Shown: positions 1 through 10,741, numbered from the stretch's first letter. The stretch is 64,000 nt of DNA from Trichaptum fuscoviolaceum (GCA_910574455.1 CAJSYZ010000012.1:2411317-2475316); one strand, 5' to 3'. Notes: generated by a model from the letters alone, not told the origin. Numbers and translations are program-made.

Positions 1-609
1 CATTCTATGCCAGTGCTTACTCCCTTTTCAAGTTTAACTTAAAGCTCCTCTCGCACTATGCTGCACTATTGGTAGTTAGTACTAGTAGCAACTATGTGAC
101 ATCGTTTTCTTGATTACTACTATATACTGCAAAAAAAATTATTTATTTATTCATAGCATATGCTTGATAGTACTACCGTGACTAGTACTACTAGTAGTCT
201 GTGTTCAACTTGAACTTCAACTTCAAGATGGTTAAATTAGAACTTGAAGTAGTACTAGTAGTAGTAGCAGCCTGAGGCAGGTTATTGGTTCATTTCCAGT
301 TGTTGGCAAGTTCCATGTTATTGTACACTTTTTACTTGAAGTTTTCTATGTTCATACTAGTACTAGTACCAGTAGTAGTAGTACTCAGCCTGAGGCTGCC
401 AGTGCACTGCAGCAGTGGGAAATTTTGACCACTGCCACTGACAGTGGCATCCGACATGATCCAACTTGAACTTGAAGTCTAAGATGCACCGACTAGTAAC
501 ACTACAATTCTAGTATAGCTAGTACCATAATCCGTCACTGAACATTTAAATGTTATATCCTTACTTCATAAGTTTCAAGGTACTTTGTGAGCTAAATGAG
601 GGTTTATCT
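1..609. repeat. Palindromic microrepeat cluster left of the Plavaka gene
   Basis: No gene is seen. The stretch is packed with short palindromes and near-palindromes: AGTACTAGTA runs, CTTGAAC/GTTCAAG, CAGCCTGAGGCTG and CACTGCCACTGACAGTGG. The same vocabulary returns at 7367-7842 on the other side of the transposase gene. This is consistent with subterminal repeats of a CACTA-like (Plavaka) element, but no terminal inverted repeat could be fixed here. Confidence 0.55.
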
Positions 610-2392
610 TTATTGTTGCCTACTTTCGTACAATGTTTCATGCATGTGCATGTCAGCAAATCGGTTAACATAGAATCTATTGTAAAAGTCCAGGGACTCC
701 TCAGGTGTCAATGACTTCGGAGGACATTCATCACCCTCTGGAACCCCAAGGAGGTGAGCTAAACGGAAGATACTCCCTAGAGCTATCACGGATAACTTTG
801 GAGTTTTTGAGTCACCGTGACGGGGGTAGCCTGACTCCGAGTCGGAGGTGTCATTCAGGTCACTCCGGCGAGTCCGAGTCAGCGGTTGACGGCAACTTCC
901 AATAGTACTACGCTGGCACGCGGTAGAGGTCTCTGACTCATACTCTGGCTTGACTATCCACATTCTTGTTTTTCTGTCAGGTGAGTCTCCAACGTTCTTG
1001 AAAAACTGGACAAGGGCGCATTCCTGACGTTCTCCATTGGCGGTGAAGGAGAAAAGAAGCATAACCCGAGCAATTTGCATCCCTGCAAACCCCTTTTTGC
1101 GAGAACTAACTTGGACAAGAACGACATCACGTCGTGGTTTTCCGCGCCAAGAGGGATTGGACCTGATCACCTCCCTCATTGCTTGCTCTATAGGAATTGA
1201 TTCGCCGCGGTAGGCGAAATACGCGGTAGCTGAATGGAAGATGGCAATGTCATTGCCCATGTCCAGTGCAAACTGTTGTTTGGCTATCAGGCTTTCAGAA
1301 GCGCTTCCGAGGTCATAGTATCCTAATTCGTTCAAGTTGCACCTTTCGTACTTGCAGAATAAGTATATTTTGATGAGTCGTCGGAGCTGTCGGAGTTCCG
1401 GATGGCCTTTTATCGCCGCAAGAGCGTTGAGCTGTTTGGGGTACAGCTTACTGGACTCTGTAAGGATAGCAACGAATAAGTCAGATATCCAGCGCCACAA
1501 TTTGAAGCTCGTGTTACTGACGTTGTTTCGAAGCCATTAACATCAAGCTCGAAGGATCACTTCTACCACCTAAGCAAAACCGATGTTCTGTATTTTCCAC
1601 ATCATGAAGAACAACACTACTTTGCAGTCCTTCCACTGATGAAGTGCTGAAATCATCCAGGTCAGCAATTTCGTTGTGCCCTTGATTACCCACAGTGCCA
1701 TCGAAGAAATCATCTGTATCATTGGCTCCTCCTGCCACACCAATACACTGCAACTGCTCCCTCTGATTCGGGATCCTCTCAGCATCATCCTTCTCCGGCT
1801 CTGACATATTCTTCCGCAGAACATCTCGCAAAACTTTCCACGTAGCCTCGGATAGCGTATTGTCTAGCATTCCACGCCGTTTGAAGTCTGACCTCGATGC
1901 AATAAGTTTGCTGAGTCGTTGGTTTGCTGTGATCATCTGGCCCAAGGGATCATTTCTGTTCGAGCGTCGCCACGTTTCTTTGACCGCATAAATATGTTTA
2001 TTCTCTGTAATCAATGAACACAGCCCGCTCGGTGCAGCAAACAGAGGGATCAATGTTGGATAATGGACCATAGCATGCTGTCGTGGTAGTGAAAAGTTAT
2101 CCCGGATGCCCTTAGCTATGAATATTTGCCGATAACGGTGAAAGTGATCCAAAGAGGCTTTGATTTGATCAAGAGTTGAGGCTGTAATCGTGTACCGACG
2201 CACAAGGTAACAGAAGTCTAGAAATGCACTTAATGTGCGAATCATATCATCATGTGCAATGCCCACGATAGCCGGAAGATACACCTAAGCAAATTGCATC
2301 AAATATCAGCAAACCACTGCCTCGAACAAGATAAAAAGGTCACATACTTTCATAAGTGCCTTAGAATCATTGCCTGTCCATTGCTTGAAGCC
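610..2392 (-). pseudogene. Plavaka-type transposase, C-terminal part
   Basis: This is the 3' half of a Plavaka (CACTA-like) transposase gene read leftwards. Conserved family stretches visible in order are FKQWTGNDSKALMK, VYLPAIVG, FLDFCYLVRRYT, FSLPRQHAMVHYPTLI, LCSLITENKHIYAVKETWRR and, in the last exon, STPSWRG-like IRSNPSWRG, a FAGMQIARVMLLFSF block and a final YVNRFADMHMHE. Short introns lie near 2285-2345 and 1501-1513. The reading frame is open from 2392 to the stop at 610. The gene is inactivated because its 5' half is separated by the 2.67-kb insertion at 2393-5062. The duplicated 7 bp TGAAGCC (2386-2392) is the last gene sequence before the insert. Function in the family: cut-and-paste transposition in the nucleus. 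Confidence 0.9.
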
Positions 2393-2654
2393 CAGGCACC
2401 TAATGGTGCATCTTCTGAAAATAGCCCATATTATCGGGTGAATGATTCAGTCAGATGAATGATTCATATGAATGATTCTAATGATTCAGTCAAATGAATG
2501 ATTTTGCATGAATGATTTCTTATATAGATCTTGCAAAGAATCATTCACTTGTATTAAGTTTAATAACTAGTACCATATGTACATCAAGTCTACGGAATAA
2601 TTCAATCTTAGTGAATGAATCAAGCAAAAGTGAGTGAATAGATATGATGACCAT

Positions 2655-2875
2655 ATAATAGAGCATGTTACGGGTGCACCAGTAGGTAATTCATGACACA
2701 GAATCACAGATACCTTTATTAATAATCTTATACCTGGATCTGACCCAGAACCATGGGAAATTGATCCGGTCCTACCTGGACTCGTAATCTGCGGGTATTG
2801 CTCACAAGTATTTATCAGTAGGTAATGTGATAATAAGATGAAGTAAATGATACAACGTACCATATGCGTTTCTGA
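2655..2875 (-). repeat. Diverged hAT terminus related to 20360-20575
   Basis: Starting with TAGAGCATGTTACGGGTGCA at about 2659, this stretch aligns in reverse complement with the right-hand terminal 200 bp of the hAT element at 18992-20575. Shared landmarks include CATATGGTA, a TCTTATTA stretch, GGTCCAGGTAG-like sequence, CCCATGGTTC/CCCACGGTTC, GATCCAGGTAT and the final CATGCTCTA. Only this one end was found, so it is a truncated copy nested in the 2393-5062 element. Confidence 0.65.
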
Positions 2876-3956
2876 GGAGTCCTGTATGGTCGGAACTTCG
2901 AATAAGCCACATTGTCCAGGAAGGCAAGGTCGTCTTGAGTATCTACGGGACAACCAGGGTTCCGCAATCTGTGTTTGTGTTCTCATCAGATTGTGCGCGG
3001 ATGTGGCGATCTGCCCCACAGGCGTCGATTGCGTTGACAGCGAGGTAAAGTATAGTGCGCAAGTTCGCAGGCTCTTTAAAGCTTTGAAGCAAGGGGACAC
3101 GGTGATAGGGATAGAATCGCCATGATACAAGTCAATGAGTAAAGGACTGTCAACGACAACATGAGCTCAACTCACGACCATTGCGCGGAAACGCTGTCCA
3201 GTCCTACTCCTCTCGTTACGCAAGCAATCCTCCAACTTGGTAACATAGAGTGCTTCTCGCCTTCATTCCAAAACTAAACCATTACATGCAGAGAAGGCAA
3301 AGTGTTCGATGCCTGTCAGCAGCTGATTGAAAGCGAGAGGTGCCGGTAAGGGATTTTCGGCCTTGAATGCTCGTAAGCAATTGCGGATGGGACTTGCCCC
3401 GCGGCCGTCGTGCATGTCGGAATGGACAACGATTCAGAGAACGAACCAGAATGATAAAGGAGGTGGTTGAGTAGCTAAGGCGCCGGTGCCTGTTTCAACA
3501 AAGAGCGCTGTAACTGGGTAGAGATTTGCAGCAGCCAGTCAGTGAAGCAATCGCAGCCTGGAAGTTTAGCCTCACCTCGGATACACTAGGCTTGAATGAC
3601 AACAATGAATTATCAGCCAACTTCATGTTCGGGGGAAGGCCTTTGAAGATGGTGGATGCAAGACGACCGAAGTGTCATATGCTCGTTGTCGGTCCCATTG
3701 GCGAGCTTCAGCGACTATAGTCCGCGGTCCTGAGCGCAATATGGCCAAGGTGCAGGTATCGCGTGCTTCGTCAACAGCGGCCTTCGTCTGTTGCCCAGGT
3801 GAACCGCGGCCATAGAGTGAGATGTCGAGCTATAGAGGTTGGGACATACGACGACTGCGTGTGCGAAGGAGTGGCTTGAAAGGCACTGGCAGAGTGGTCA
3901 CCGCGGCGTGGTAGGGTCACGTGATCCCGTGCCACTGCCAACAGTGGTCCACTTCA

Positions 3957-4740
3957 AAGGCGCGTTCATCGACTTTCCTTTCCGTCCTTCTTACTATTTG
4001 GAGGACTTTGATGTCTCCATCAACATCAAAGTAAGTCATTCATCCTCACTATCTTCGCCATCTTACTGATTCATTTCTTTATTTATGCTTTTAATCCTGA
4101 CAAGGAGCCTCTGCCATGGCGAGCACTGACATACTTCAGTCTCCACGGCTCCGCCTTCCCCGAGCGACACGTCTCCCTCCCGTGCATCTAGATGAGTACT
4201 CTCCGGCTAGGATATCCCTTGGTGTGTTTACGATGGACTCAGCCTTGGAACGCCGCATGCTTGTATGGAACACCTAGGCGTGCCACAAGCGCAGTCGCAG
4301 GCGATGTTGGTACACGGACAAGTAAGACGATTGTGCGGTCTGTGCTCGGTAAGCCTGCGAGCATCTGGGAGAAGCGAATTCATCTTGAGGCAGAGAGTGC
4401 GTCACCTTTCACTGCTTTGGTCGTCTCAACATTTCTCGCTAACTTGTTATCTTCACTATATCGGAGAACATGAGCTACGGCAAGACACATGCGTTCTTCA
4501 ACTGCGCATTGACGGAAGCGTGGGTGCCGCCTCTACCCGCAAACAACACACAGCACGCTCCGCCAGAATTCTAGTAGCAGAACGTGAAGTGGTATCGCTT
4601 GCAAAGCATGACCCGTACTCTGTGCGACCAGAATGGCACATGACGGGCCGCCAGGCGCATTGGGTGCATCCGGACTTCGTGGTGAAATTGGACGACGACT
4701 CGTTTGTGATGCTTGCGACTGAGAGTTGTTTTGTACACGC
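3957..4740 (+). pseudogene. Glycosyltransferase family 31-like gene fragment (decayed)
   Basis: Several blocks typical of Agaricomycete GT31 (beta-1,3-galactosyltransferase-like) proteins lie in the right order but in different frames. GAFIDFPFRPSYYLEDFDVS ends at a GTAAGT intron donor near 4031. ISLGVFTMDSALERRMLVWN runs into a TAG stop at 4275-4277. TSKTIVRSVLGKPASIWEKR lies near 4320-4400. VVKLDDDSFVMLA near 4680-4720 carries the DDD metal-binding signature of the family. At least two frameshifts and one stop separate the blocks. The active enzyme would be a Golgi type-II membrane glycosyltransferase. Lying between the TIRs of a hAT-like element, it looks like a captured host gene fragment. 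Confidence 0.7.
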
Positions 4741-5062
4741 GTACGCGGAATGCGCATGAGGAAAATGGGTCTCTCCAAACTTGGCATCCAGACAAGATGG
4801 TGGTAATGCAGCGTATCCTTATTGCCATCGAGTGAGCCGGAGACGCAGACAGGATATACTAACATGTGTTTATGTTCATTAAATAGCAAATATTATAATT
4901 CATTTTGGTCTGTGAATGATTCATGATTTATTCATCTATCTTTTCATAAGGTGTAATTTATTATCAATATAATGCTGAATGATTCATGTGAATGATTCAT
5001 GTGAGTGAATAATTCACCCGATAATATGGGCTATATTCAGAAGATACACCATTAGGTGTTTG

Positions 5063-7366
5063 TGAAGCCTCGGCCTTCGGGGAATCTGCGAAGTCCAGGA
5101 AAAGGAGCAGCAACTCTGATTCTACGCGGATGTTAGCAATGGTATTTACATTAAACAACTTGCGAAAAAAATCACCTTTTATCCACAATATCCAGCTCTG
5201 ACGTGGTCAAGCTCTGACATATCCACTCGACAAGATGATCCTTGAACACGCCTTTGATGATTTGGTGCAGCAGGTCCGGAGATATGAGATTGCATATATC
5301 TGCGCGCAGAATGTCATTGGTGAAAGGCTACGGAGCAACGTATCAGTTGCAATATACGCATCCAATGAATAATTTGAAGCACGTACCACAATGTCCTGGT
5401 GGAATCCGTACTCTTTCCGAATTGTTGCTTTATTCATGTTGTTGGCGTCTACCTGCTCTATCAATCGTTCGTGCAGCTCTTTTGTTCGAGGAATTGATAC
5501 AAATTCCGGATTATCGAGGTCCTTGTGAGGCGCTGTGCATCTATAATGTCGAAAGTAAGTCATCACCACAGAGCTTGATTTCAGGAAAGCCTGAGGGCGG
5601 TAGTACTTACTTGCAGCACCATCCAGTACATATGGCGCAAAGGCTGACCTGTTCCGGATAATCGGCTATATATGAGCCGAGTCCGAAAACCGACCTACGC
5701 AAGTGACCATCAGGACACCGGAGAATGGTTTTCTGAGTGTTCATGATCATTGCAGATTTCAGCGAGATTAAGATCCTCGATATAGACGAATGAAAGATCT
5801 GATGTCGAAAGTGCCGGAAGTCATCTGACTTTTCGTATTGCTGCTCAGCTGCAAAGCATCAGAAGTCAATTGAATAGATCACTATTAACACATACTCTTT
5901 GGTATTGCCAGAAATGCTATGAGCTGGACTGTATTCAGTTTCTGGGACCGCCGGGCCTTGTTTGATACATTCCCAATCGAGAAATACAAAGGATAGTATT
6001 CATTATTGCCAGTTCCAACAGAAACCGTTGTCTTATCGCTCCCTAAAATGACCGGGACGAACATAGATCCATGGACTGCTTTATCTTCTGCGTAGATCTT
6101 GTTCTAAGTCAAGGATAATAAGTATCTGTGCGAGTTAATGAGTCATGACTTACAGCCTGTTCCCAAGCAAAATTCCCGGACATGTAATTTCTGAAAACTC
6201 GTTCTTTGTCATTGATATTATTGGTGTCCTCCTTTGTCTGAAATTCACGAAACGGGACAAAGTCAAATTCGCCTTCTAAAGCCGGGTTATCCACCAAATT
6301 TCGGATTACTTCCAAAGGATCCCGATACCATACATCATATTCTTTCCTCTTCCATGACTCGATGTTCTCGTTTGTCGCTTTTTGGCCATTGTCGTTAGTG
6401 TAGAAGTTACTGAAGGATTTCCAAGATACATCACCGACTTTTGTAGTGTCAATGATCTTGTACAAATTTTGTGCATCTCCATCGAGCAGTGCACCAGCTG
6501 TATCCAGACTTGAGTCATCATTGGGATCTGTCGCGTCCAATTCGGGATATCTAATAGATTTTGCGTTCTCCGTGGACTGAATTAGTTGATAAGCCTTCAT
6601 AATTCCAAGAAGCTTTGTTATGTTGCCAGCAGACATTTGCTCTTCGCGATAGAGAAAATCTGCAAGCTCGAAATCTGCTCGGCACGAATAGGGAAACCAG
6701 TCATTTGACGCAGGTTCGTTCCGTGAAACGGGCGGTTCTTCCTTTTCTAAGAAGTTCCCTTCTTCATCGCATGGAGTGGCTGCACGATATTTGGTGTCAG
6801 AATGCTAAAGTAAACTGGGGACATCATACTTAGCGCGCATCATTTAAATATCTGTGATACACCTTTAAGTTATCATTGTTCTCTTCATAATCTCCAATGT
6901 CGGAGTCCAGATCAGCAGAAGATAGGTCTTGGTCTTCAAGTTCGTCATCTCCAGTGTCAGCATGGGACAGGCAATCAGGACCGTCTAAATCTTGAAGCAG
7001 CTCGTCTCGGCCTATGCTAAGCATCGAGATATCCTGTGTGAGTATAGAAATGTCGTAGTCGTAACTTGAAGAGTTGCAGCCACTTTCATCTTCATGATGG
7101 CCCTCCAAGTCTGTTGGAAGTTCAGGAGAGCCGGGAAGAGCTTGAGGTGTCGAAGGTCGTGCGGGTCGCTTGGGTGAGGAATCCAAGTCGTAACCACAAG
7201 CAGCAGGTCTTGTTGCAAATGATGACGGGTGAGCTGAATATTCATGTCTTGTCCTTGCGGATTGATTCTTGAACCTCCTGCTGCAGAAGGAGAAGGTGCA
7301 TCGAATAGTCGGGGGGAAGATATCTGTAAGATGAACGGGTTTGGGCCTTCGCCGAGTTACCGGCAT
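5063..7366 (-). pseudogene. Plavaka-type transposase, N-terminal and catalytic part
   Basis: The gene starts at ATG 7366. The N-terminus has a C2H2 finger (CTFSFCSRRFKNQSARTRH then H) followed by an acidic linker rich in S, D and E. Downstream exons give the family blocks NDWFPYSCRADFELADFLYR, LYKIIDTTKVGDVSWKSF, YDVWYRDPLEVIRNLVDNP, FDFVPFREF and NYMSGNFAWEQA. These are followed by FVPVILGSDKTTVSVGTGNN, RCPDGHLRRSVFGLGSYIAD, PFTNDILRADICNLISPDLL and PGLRRFPEGRGF. The last block is cut at 5063 by the hAT-like insertion; its continuation is at 2392. At least six introns of about 50-60 bp fall between these blocks. No internal stop was found in the exons, so the insertion appears to be the inactivating event. 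Confidence 0.9.
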
Positions 7367-7842
7367 TAGTTCCAGTAACTTGAACGCTGAATTTAAAGTT
7401 GAATGGCACGCTCAGCGGTGACGCCCACGTAGTAACAACTTGAAGTTAGTAGTACTACTAGTAGTAGTACCGGTAGCCTGAGTAGCCACAGCCTCAGGCT
7501 GTCAGTGACTCAGTGGCACTGCCGCCAGCCTGCCAGTGAGCCTGCAAGTGCCAGTGAGTAGTACTAGTACCAGTAGCACTGTGATAGTACTAGTAATAGA
7601 GCTAGCCTGAGTATCCGAGTGTCCAAGTCCGAGTCTGAGTCAGGCTCATTCCGAGTCAGCCTAACTTGAAGGCTGCCAATCACTGGCACTGCCAGTGCCA
7701 GCAAGTGCAAGTGGGCGTAAATTTTCCTTGAATAGGCGCCCTCATCTCCAACTTCAACTACAACTTCACCTTTGCCAACTCGATTCACCATCGAAACTCA
7801 TAGCACCTGTCAGCGTGCCTCGACTTGAAACACTGCACAAGA
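7367..7842. repeat. Divergent intergenic region with palindromic microrepeats
   Basis: This 476-bp stretch separates the minus-strand transposase start (7366) from the plus-strand partner gene start (7843), so it must hold both promoters. It is dense in GTACTACTAGTAGTA runs, CAGCCTCAGGCTG, TGGCACTGCCAGTGCC, GAGTCCGAGTC-type repeats and CTTGAA motifs, matching 1-609. It may be a subterminal region of the Plavaka element or a bidirectional promoter; the sequence does not decide. Confidence 0.5.
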
Positions 7843-8461
7843 ATGTCAACTCGAAGACAAACGCGGGCTAAGAATAGCAATCAGCACCCGGGAGCCATAG
7901 TCAATAAACTCAGAACACGTCAAACGAAAGAGGAGGTATTGAGGGAGAAAGAAGAGAAGGAGAGAAGGAGAGAAGAGCAGGCCTCAAAGCGTGGTGAGGC
8001 ATTGAGGGAAAAGGAGGAGAAGGAAAAACAGAAGGAAGAACGGGCAGCTCTGCGCGAAGCTGCGGCTCAACAAGCCGCGGATGCGAGAGAGAAGAGAAAA
8101 CTTGATGCGGAACAGAAACGGGCAGCAAAAGAACAAGAGGCATCTGAGAAGGTACGCAAAAAGAGAGCTGCAGCAGAGCAACAGGAAACAGCAATACTGG
8201 AGACGATGGAGCTTGAGAAGAATTTGTCGAAGGCTCTTGACATTCGCACCCAGATGGGCTCAACTGCACCTAAGCTGGCTGGCACTGACAAACGAGGGCT
8301 AAAAAAACCGAAAGACACTCCTGAAGCTAGTGAGTCCTTATCTTCAAGACAGCGACAGTCGAGTTACCAGATATTGGCACTGCAGGTTCAACAAACGAGG
8401 AAAAAGACAGCTTTTGTGAAGCTGAGAGGCGTACCAGCCAATCCAGTATTACCAAGTCCAG
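7843..8461 (+). CDS. Plavaka-partner coiled-coil protein, first exon
   Basis: The ATG at 7843 opens a frame whose product starts with a basic stretch (MSTRRQTRAKNS) and IVNKLRTRQTKEEVLREKEE. A long charged heptad-rich region (about residues 40-130, rich in E, K, R and A) should form a coiled coil. The layout of a basic N-terminus, a VxxLxxRxxxEEV block and a coiled coil fits the second protein often found beside Plavaka/KDZ transposons in Agaricomycetes; its biochemical role is not known to me. It is divergent from the transposase at 7366. The reading frame runs to an inserted inverted-repeat element at 8462. Later exons are at 9067-10455 and 23373-25708. Naming it as one gene across the two insertions is inference from continuous intron phase and family layout. 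Confidence 0.7.
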
Positions 8462-8591
8462 TAACTACTGCAAAGACGTGGGGTAAATCAGAGCAGTAAT
8501 TATTCCACGTAGAAATAATACCCAAGTAATACAAAGTGGTAATACCAAATAGCGTGGTAACAAATACAAAATATAAGTGAACGACACAAAC

Positions 8592-8670
8592 GTGATTCGA
8601 ACTTGCGACTCTATAAAAGCCTAAACCGGAAACTAACTAATACGACATATTAACCACTATACTAAGAGGG
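8592..8670 (-). ncRNA. tRNA-like segment, left arm
   Basis: Read leftwards this has an A-box-like TAGTATAGTGG (complement of 8654-8664) and a B-box-like GTTCGAATC (complement of 8594-8602), about 52 bp apart. That resembles the internal RNA polymerase III promoter of a tRNA or tRNA-derived SINE. It does not fold as a standard tRNA with a readable anticodon arm, so it is called tRNA-like only. Confidence 0.45.
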
Positions 8671-8699
8671 ATTACATATATCCTCAACACTAAGCCTAA

Positions 8700-8830
8700 C
8701 AACCCTAACTACCTAACTACCCTAACCCTTACCCAAACCCTAACTCCTAACTATGGGGGGCAGAGCCCCCCAAACCCCCCACTAACCCTTAAATAACCCT
8801 AACAATAACCCTAACAATAACCCTAACTCC
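8700..8830. repeat. Interstitial telomere-like CCCTAA repeats
   Basis: The sequence contains about nine imperfectly spaced copies of CCCTAA/CCCTTA, e.g. around 8703, 8720, 8738, 8797, 8807 and 8820. A GGGGGGCAGAGCCCCCC hairpin sits in the middle (about 8755-8771). TTAGGG is the usual telomere repeat of filamentous basidiomycetes. The copies lie in the centre of the inverted-repeat element, not at a chromosome end. Confidence 0.7.
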
Positions 8831-8892
8831 TTGCGGGACTGCGCCCCGTTGGGACAGTATATAATTACTAAGTGAGGCAATGTAGTATAAGC

Positions 8893-8985
8893 CTCAGTAG
8901 TCTAGTTGACTTGAGCGCGGCTTCTCTTTATGGTATTTCTTATTCTGACGCGGGTCGTGTGTTCGAATCTCGTTGTCGTTCACTT
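8893..8985 (+). ncRNA. tRNA-like segment, right arm
   Basis: This is the inverted counterpart of the left arm: A-box-like TAGTCTAGTTG at 8898-8908 and B-box-like GTTCGAATC at 8961-8969. Both copies continue into a similar tail (CGTTGTCGTTCACTT here). The two would be transcribed outward, away from the CCCTAA core. Confidence 0.45.
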
Positions 8986-9066
8986 TTAATTATTTATTAT
9001 TGCTTCTCTAAGTTATTTCACGGAATATTTGCTGCGTAAAATTACTCCACGTCTTTGCAGTAGTTA

Positions 9067-10455
9067 GTGGCTCTGGTAAAACTGGAGCTGCTGGTACTGG
9101 TGAAGCTGAAGGCAATGCAAACTTTTATGTTCGTAAGTTGCATTACCTTTACGACTTTAGGTTTTGAAAGATGAATATATTGACTCACGTTATGATGCAG
9201 CCAATTCCGATGGACCAGATAGAGAGCGCGCAAAAAAGGCGAGGAAAAAGGACACCAGAGGTGCACTTCCTTTCCGTACTTGTGTGCAGGGCGCAAAGGC
9301 TTCAAGTCGTATCATAGGAGGCACTGGCTATCATAGTACGCTTGCAGGACAGGACAGCAGTCTTTCTGGTGAGGATACAGACATGATAGACTCGCCCAAT
9401 ACGTCAAAACGGAACGATAAGACAAAGCGACCTGTCAGGGTACTTCGCAACACAGATGGATCCACTTTCTTCGGCGGAGAGGGCAGAAATCCTGAGATCG
9501 CAGGGAAGATAGTAGAAGATATTGACTTGTGAGTTTGAAGTCGTACTACTCAACCGTTCGCATCATAGTACGAAAGATGAGTTTCAAATTCAAACAAATT
9601 CAAGTGATAGTAAGTGTGAAGCTTGATTTAAACTCAGCTACTTGAAGCTTATCATTGTAGTACTACTTACTACTACTACTAGTAGTACTAGTACTGATAG
9701 CTTGAATGCGCCCGCCACTGCCAGTGGCAGTTTGAGCGTGCCACGCGTGCGCCAGTGACACTGCCAGTGGCAGCGACCGTGGCGGCCCGGCGGGTCACCG
9801 CCGTGCCACACTTCTTCAAGATCATCATGAACCCGAACGTTGCAGCTTCTTCACTTATAATGCTCACATCCTTATCTTTGTTTCAAGTTATGAGCCTGGC
9901 TGACACAAGGAAAATTTAGGCTCCCCGCCTCGGTGCAAGAGGATGCAAACTTTAGTCCTTGGGAGGATGAAGGAGAGACAGTAACCCTCACGAGTTTTCA
10001 AGGTGTAAAGAATAGCTTTGCGAGCGAGCGACAGACGGCACATCTTGTTGACTCCGACACTGATAATGTGAGTTGGTTAAAGCATTTATTAGACTGGCAG
10101 ATGAAATCTTAATATTTTGATTGTGCGTTTAATTAGGACGCGAGGAGACTTACAATACCGCCCCAAGCCAATGTGAGTGCCGCTTAAAGTTCAAAGAAAT
10201 CGTTCGATTCACAGACTATGCATTGGTGGAGTCCCATGCACAACGATGGCTAATTAACAATGTTTCTGTATCGTATCAGGATGGAGCCAGCAATAAATCG
10301 AAGAAAAGGAAGCTATCCCGCGACACTCTCTCCGACTTGCAGGCTCCTACAACGTTGGTAAGTGGCATCATAATGTCTTGCTTCGTTCGCGCTACTTATC
10401 CTTCCTTCTTTGTGCGCTGGAGAAGAAGAATATCAGGAGACAATCGGCCGTTCAG
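9067..10455 (+). CDS. Plavaka-partner protein, middle exons
   Basis: Short exons follow with good GT-AG borders. Exon 9166-9229 has alternative frames. A long exon reads GAKASSRIIGGTGYHSTLAG to VEDIDL (ending 9531/9532). Another runs from about 9921 (LPASVQEDANFSPWEDEGET) to DSDTDN. Then come small exons DARRLTIPPQAN (36 bp) and DGASNKSKKRKLSRDTLSDL, ending before a GTGAGT donor at 10456. The regions are low in hydrophobic residues, basic and acidic in turn, and probably disordered. The intron opening at 10456 contains the whole gypsy retrotransposon; the next exon begins at 23373. Exon assignment is by splice consensus only. Confidence 0.55.
9533..9900. repeat. Microrepeat-rich insertion in a partner-gene intron
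   Basis: This intron is longer than its neighbours and holds the same palindromes as 1-609 and 7367-7842: TACTACTAGTAGTACTAGTA, CACTGCCAGTGGCAG twice, and CTTGAA motifs, followed by a GC-rich GGCGGCCCGGCGGG tract. It may be a non-autonomous relative using Plavaka-like subterminal repeats; no clear ends were found. Confidence 0.45.
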
Positions 10456-10678
10456 GTGAGTGTTTCACATCAAAGCATGGATCTGGTGCCGGACTTTCTT
10501 GTGTCCTTCGGCGTCAACATATCTGTCACGACAACACCTAAGACCCTACGAACAAACCTTCCCGCGCCATCACTAATCCCGACATCAATCCCGACATCCG
10601 GTCCCGGATCCCGCAACCCGGACCCCAGGCCAAACATTTCCAAATACACGACAAACATCACGAACACGTTCCACGGCC

Positions 10679-10741
10679 ACGCCTTACGAACACGCCTTAC
10701 AAACACGCCTTACGAACACGCCTTACGAACACGCCTTACGG
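10679..10741 (+). repeat. 13-bp tandem repeat in the 5' LTR
   Basis: About five head-to-tail copies of ACGCCTTACGAAC, one with a G-to-A change. The matching site in the 3' LTR (about 22677-22728) has one unit fewer, which exactly accounts for the 13-bp length difference between the LTRs. Confidence 0.9.

Larger units (their letters stand above)
2393..5062. mobile_element. hAT-like element inserted in the Plavaka gene
   Basis: Terminal inverted repeats of about 55 bp start CAGGCACCTAATGGTGCATC at 2393 and, on the other strand, CAAACACCTAATGGTGTATC at 5062; both continue into ATAGCCCATATTATCGGGTG. Just inside the ends are many GAATGATTCA subterminal repeats. The 7 bp TGAAGCC flank both sides (2386-2392 and 5063-5069), or 8 bp with one mismatch, which suggests the hAT superfamily. 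The host reading frame is GRGF before the insert and KQW after it. No transposase was recognised inside, so the element looks non-autonomous. It contains a decayed host gene fragment (3957-4740) and a piece of another hAT terminus (2655-2875). Nothing recognisable was found in 2876-3956. Confidence 0.85.
8462..9066. mobile_element. Small inverted-repeat element with tRNA-like arms
   Basis: Perfect 20-bp inverted ends TAACTACTGCAAAGACGTGG (8462-8481 and reverse complement at 9047-9066) bound a 605-bp unit. The inverted similarity continues inward, weaker, for roughly 200 bp and includes a tRNA-like segment in each arm. The core holds CCCTAA repeats and a G6/C6 hairpin. If the outer TA is a target duplication the element would be mariner-like, with ends ACTACTGC. 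The unit begins GTAACT (from 8461) and ends CTTTGCAG (9060), so it also carries plausible 5' and 3' splice sites. There is no protein-coding capacity. Confidence 0.7.

Noticed and set aside
8700..8830. Chromosome end
   Set aside because: The CCCTAA units are few, degenerate and enclosed by inverted arms with coding sequence on both sides.
8592..8985. Two true tRNA genes
   Set aside because: The A and B boxes are there but no consistent acceptor and anticodon stems; they look like SINE-type tRNA derivatives.
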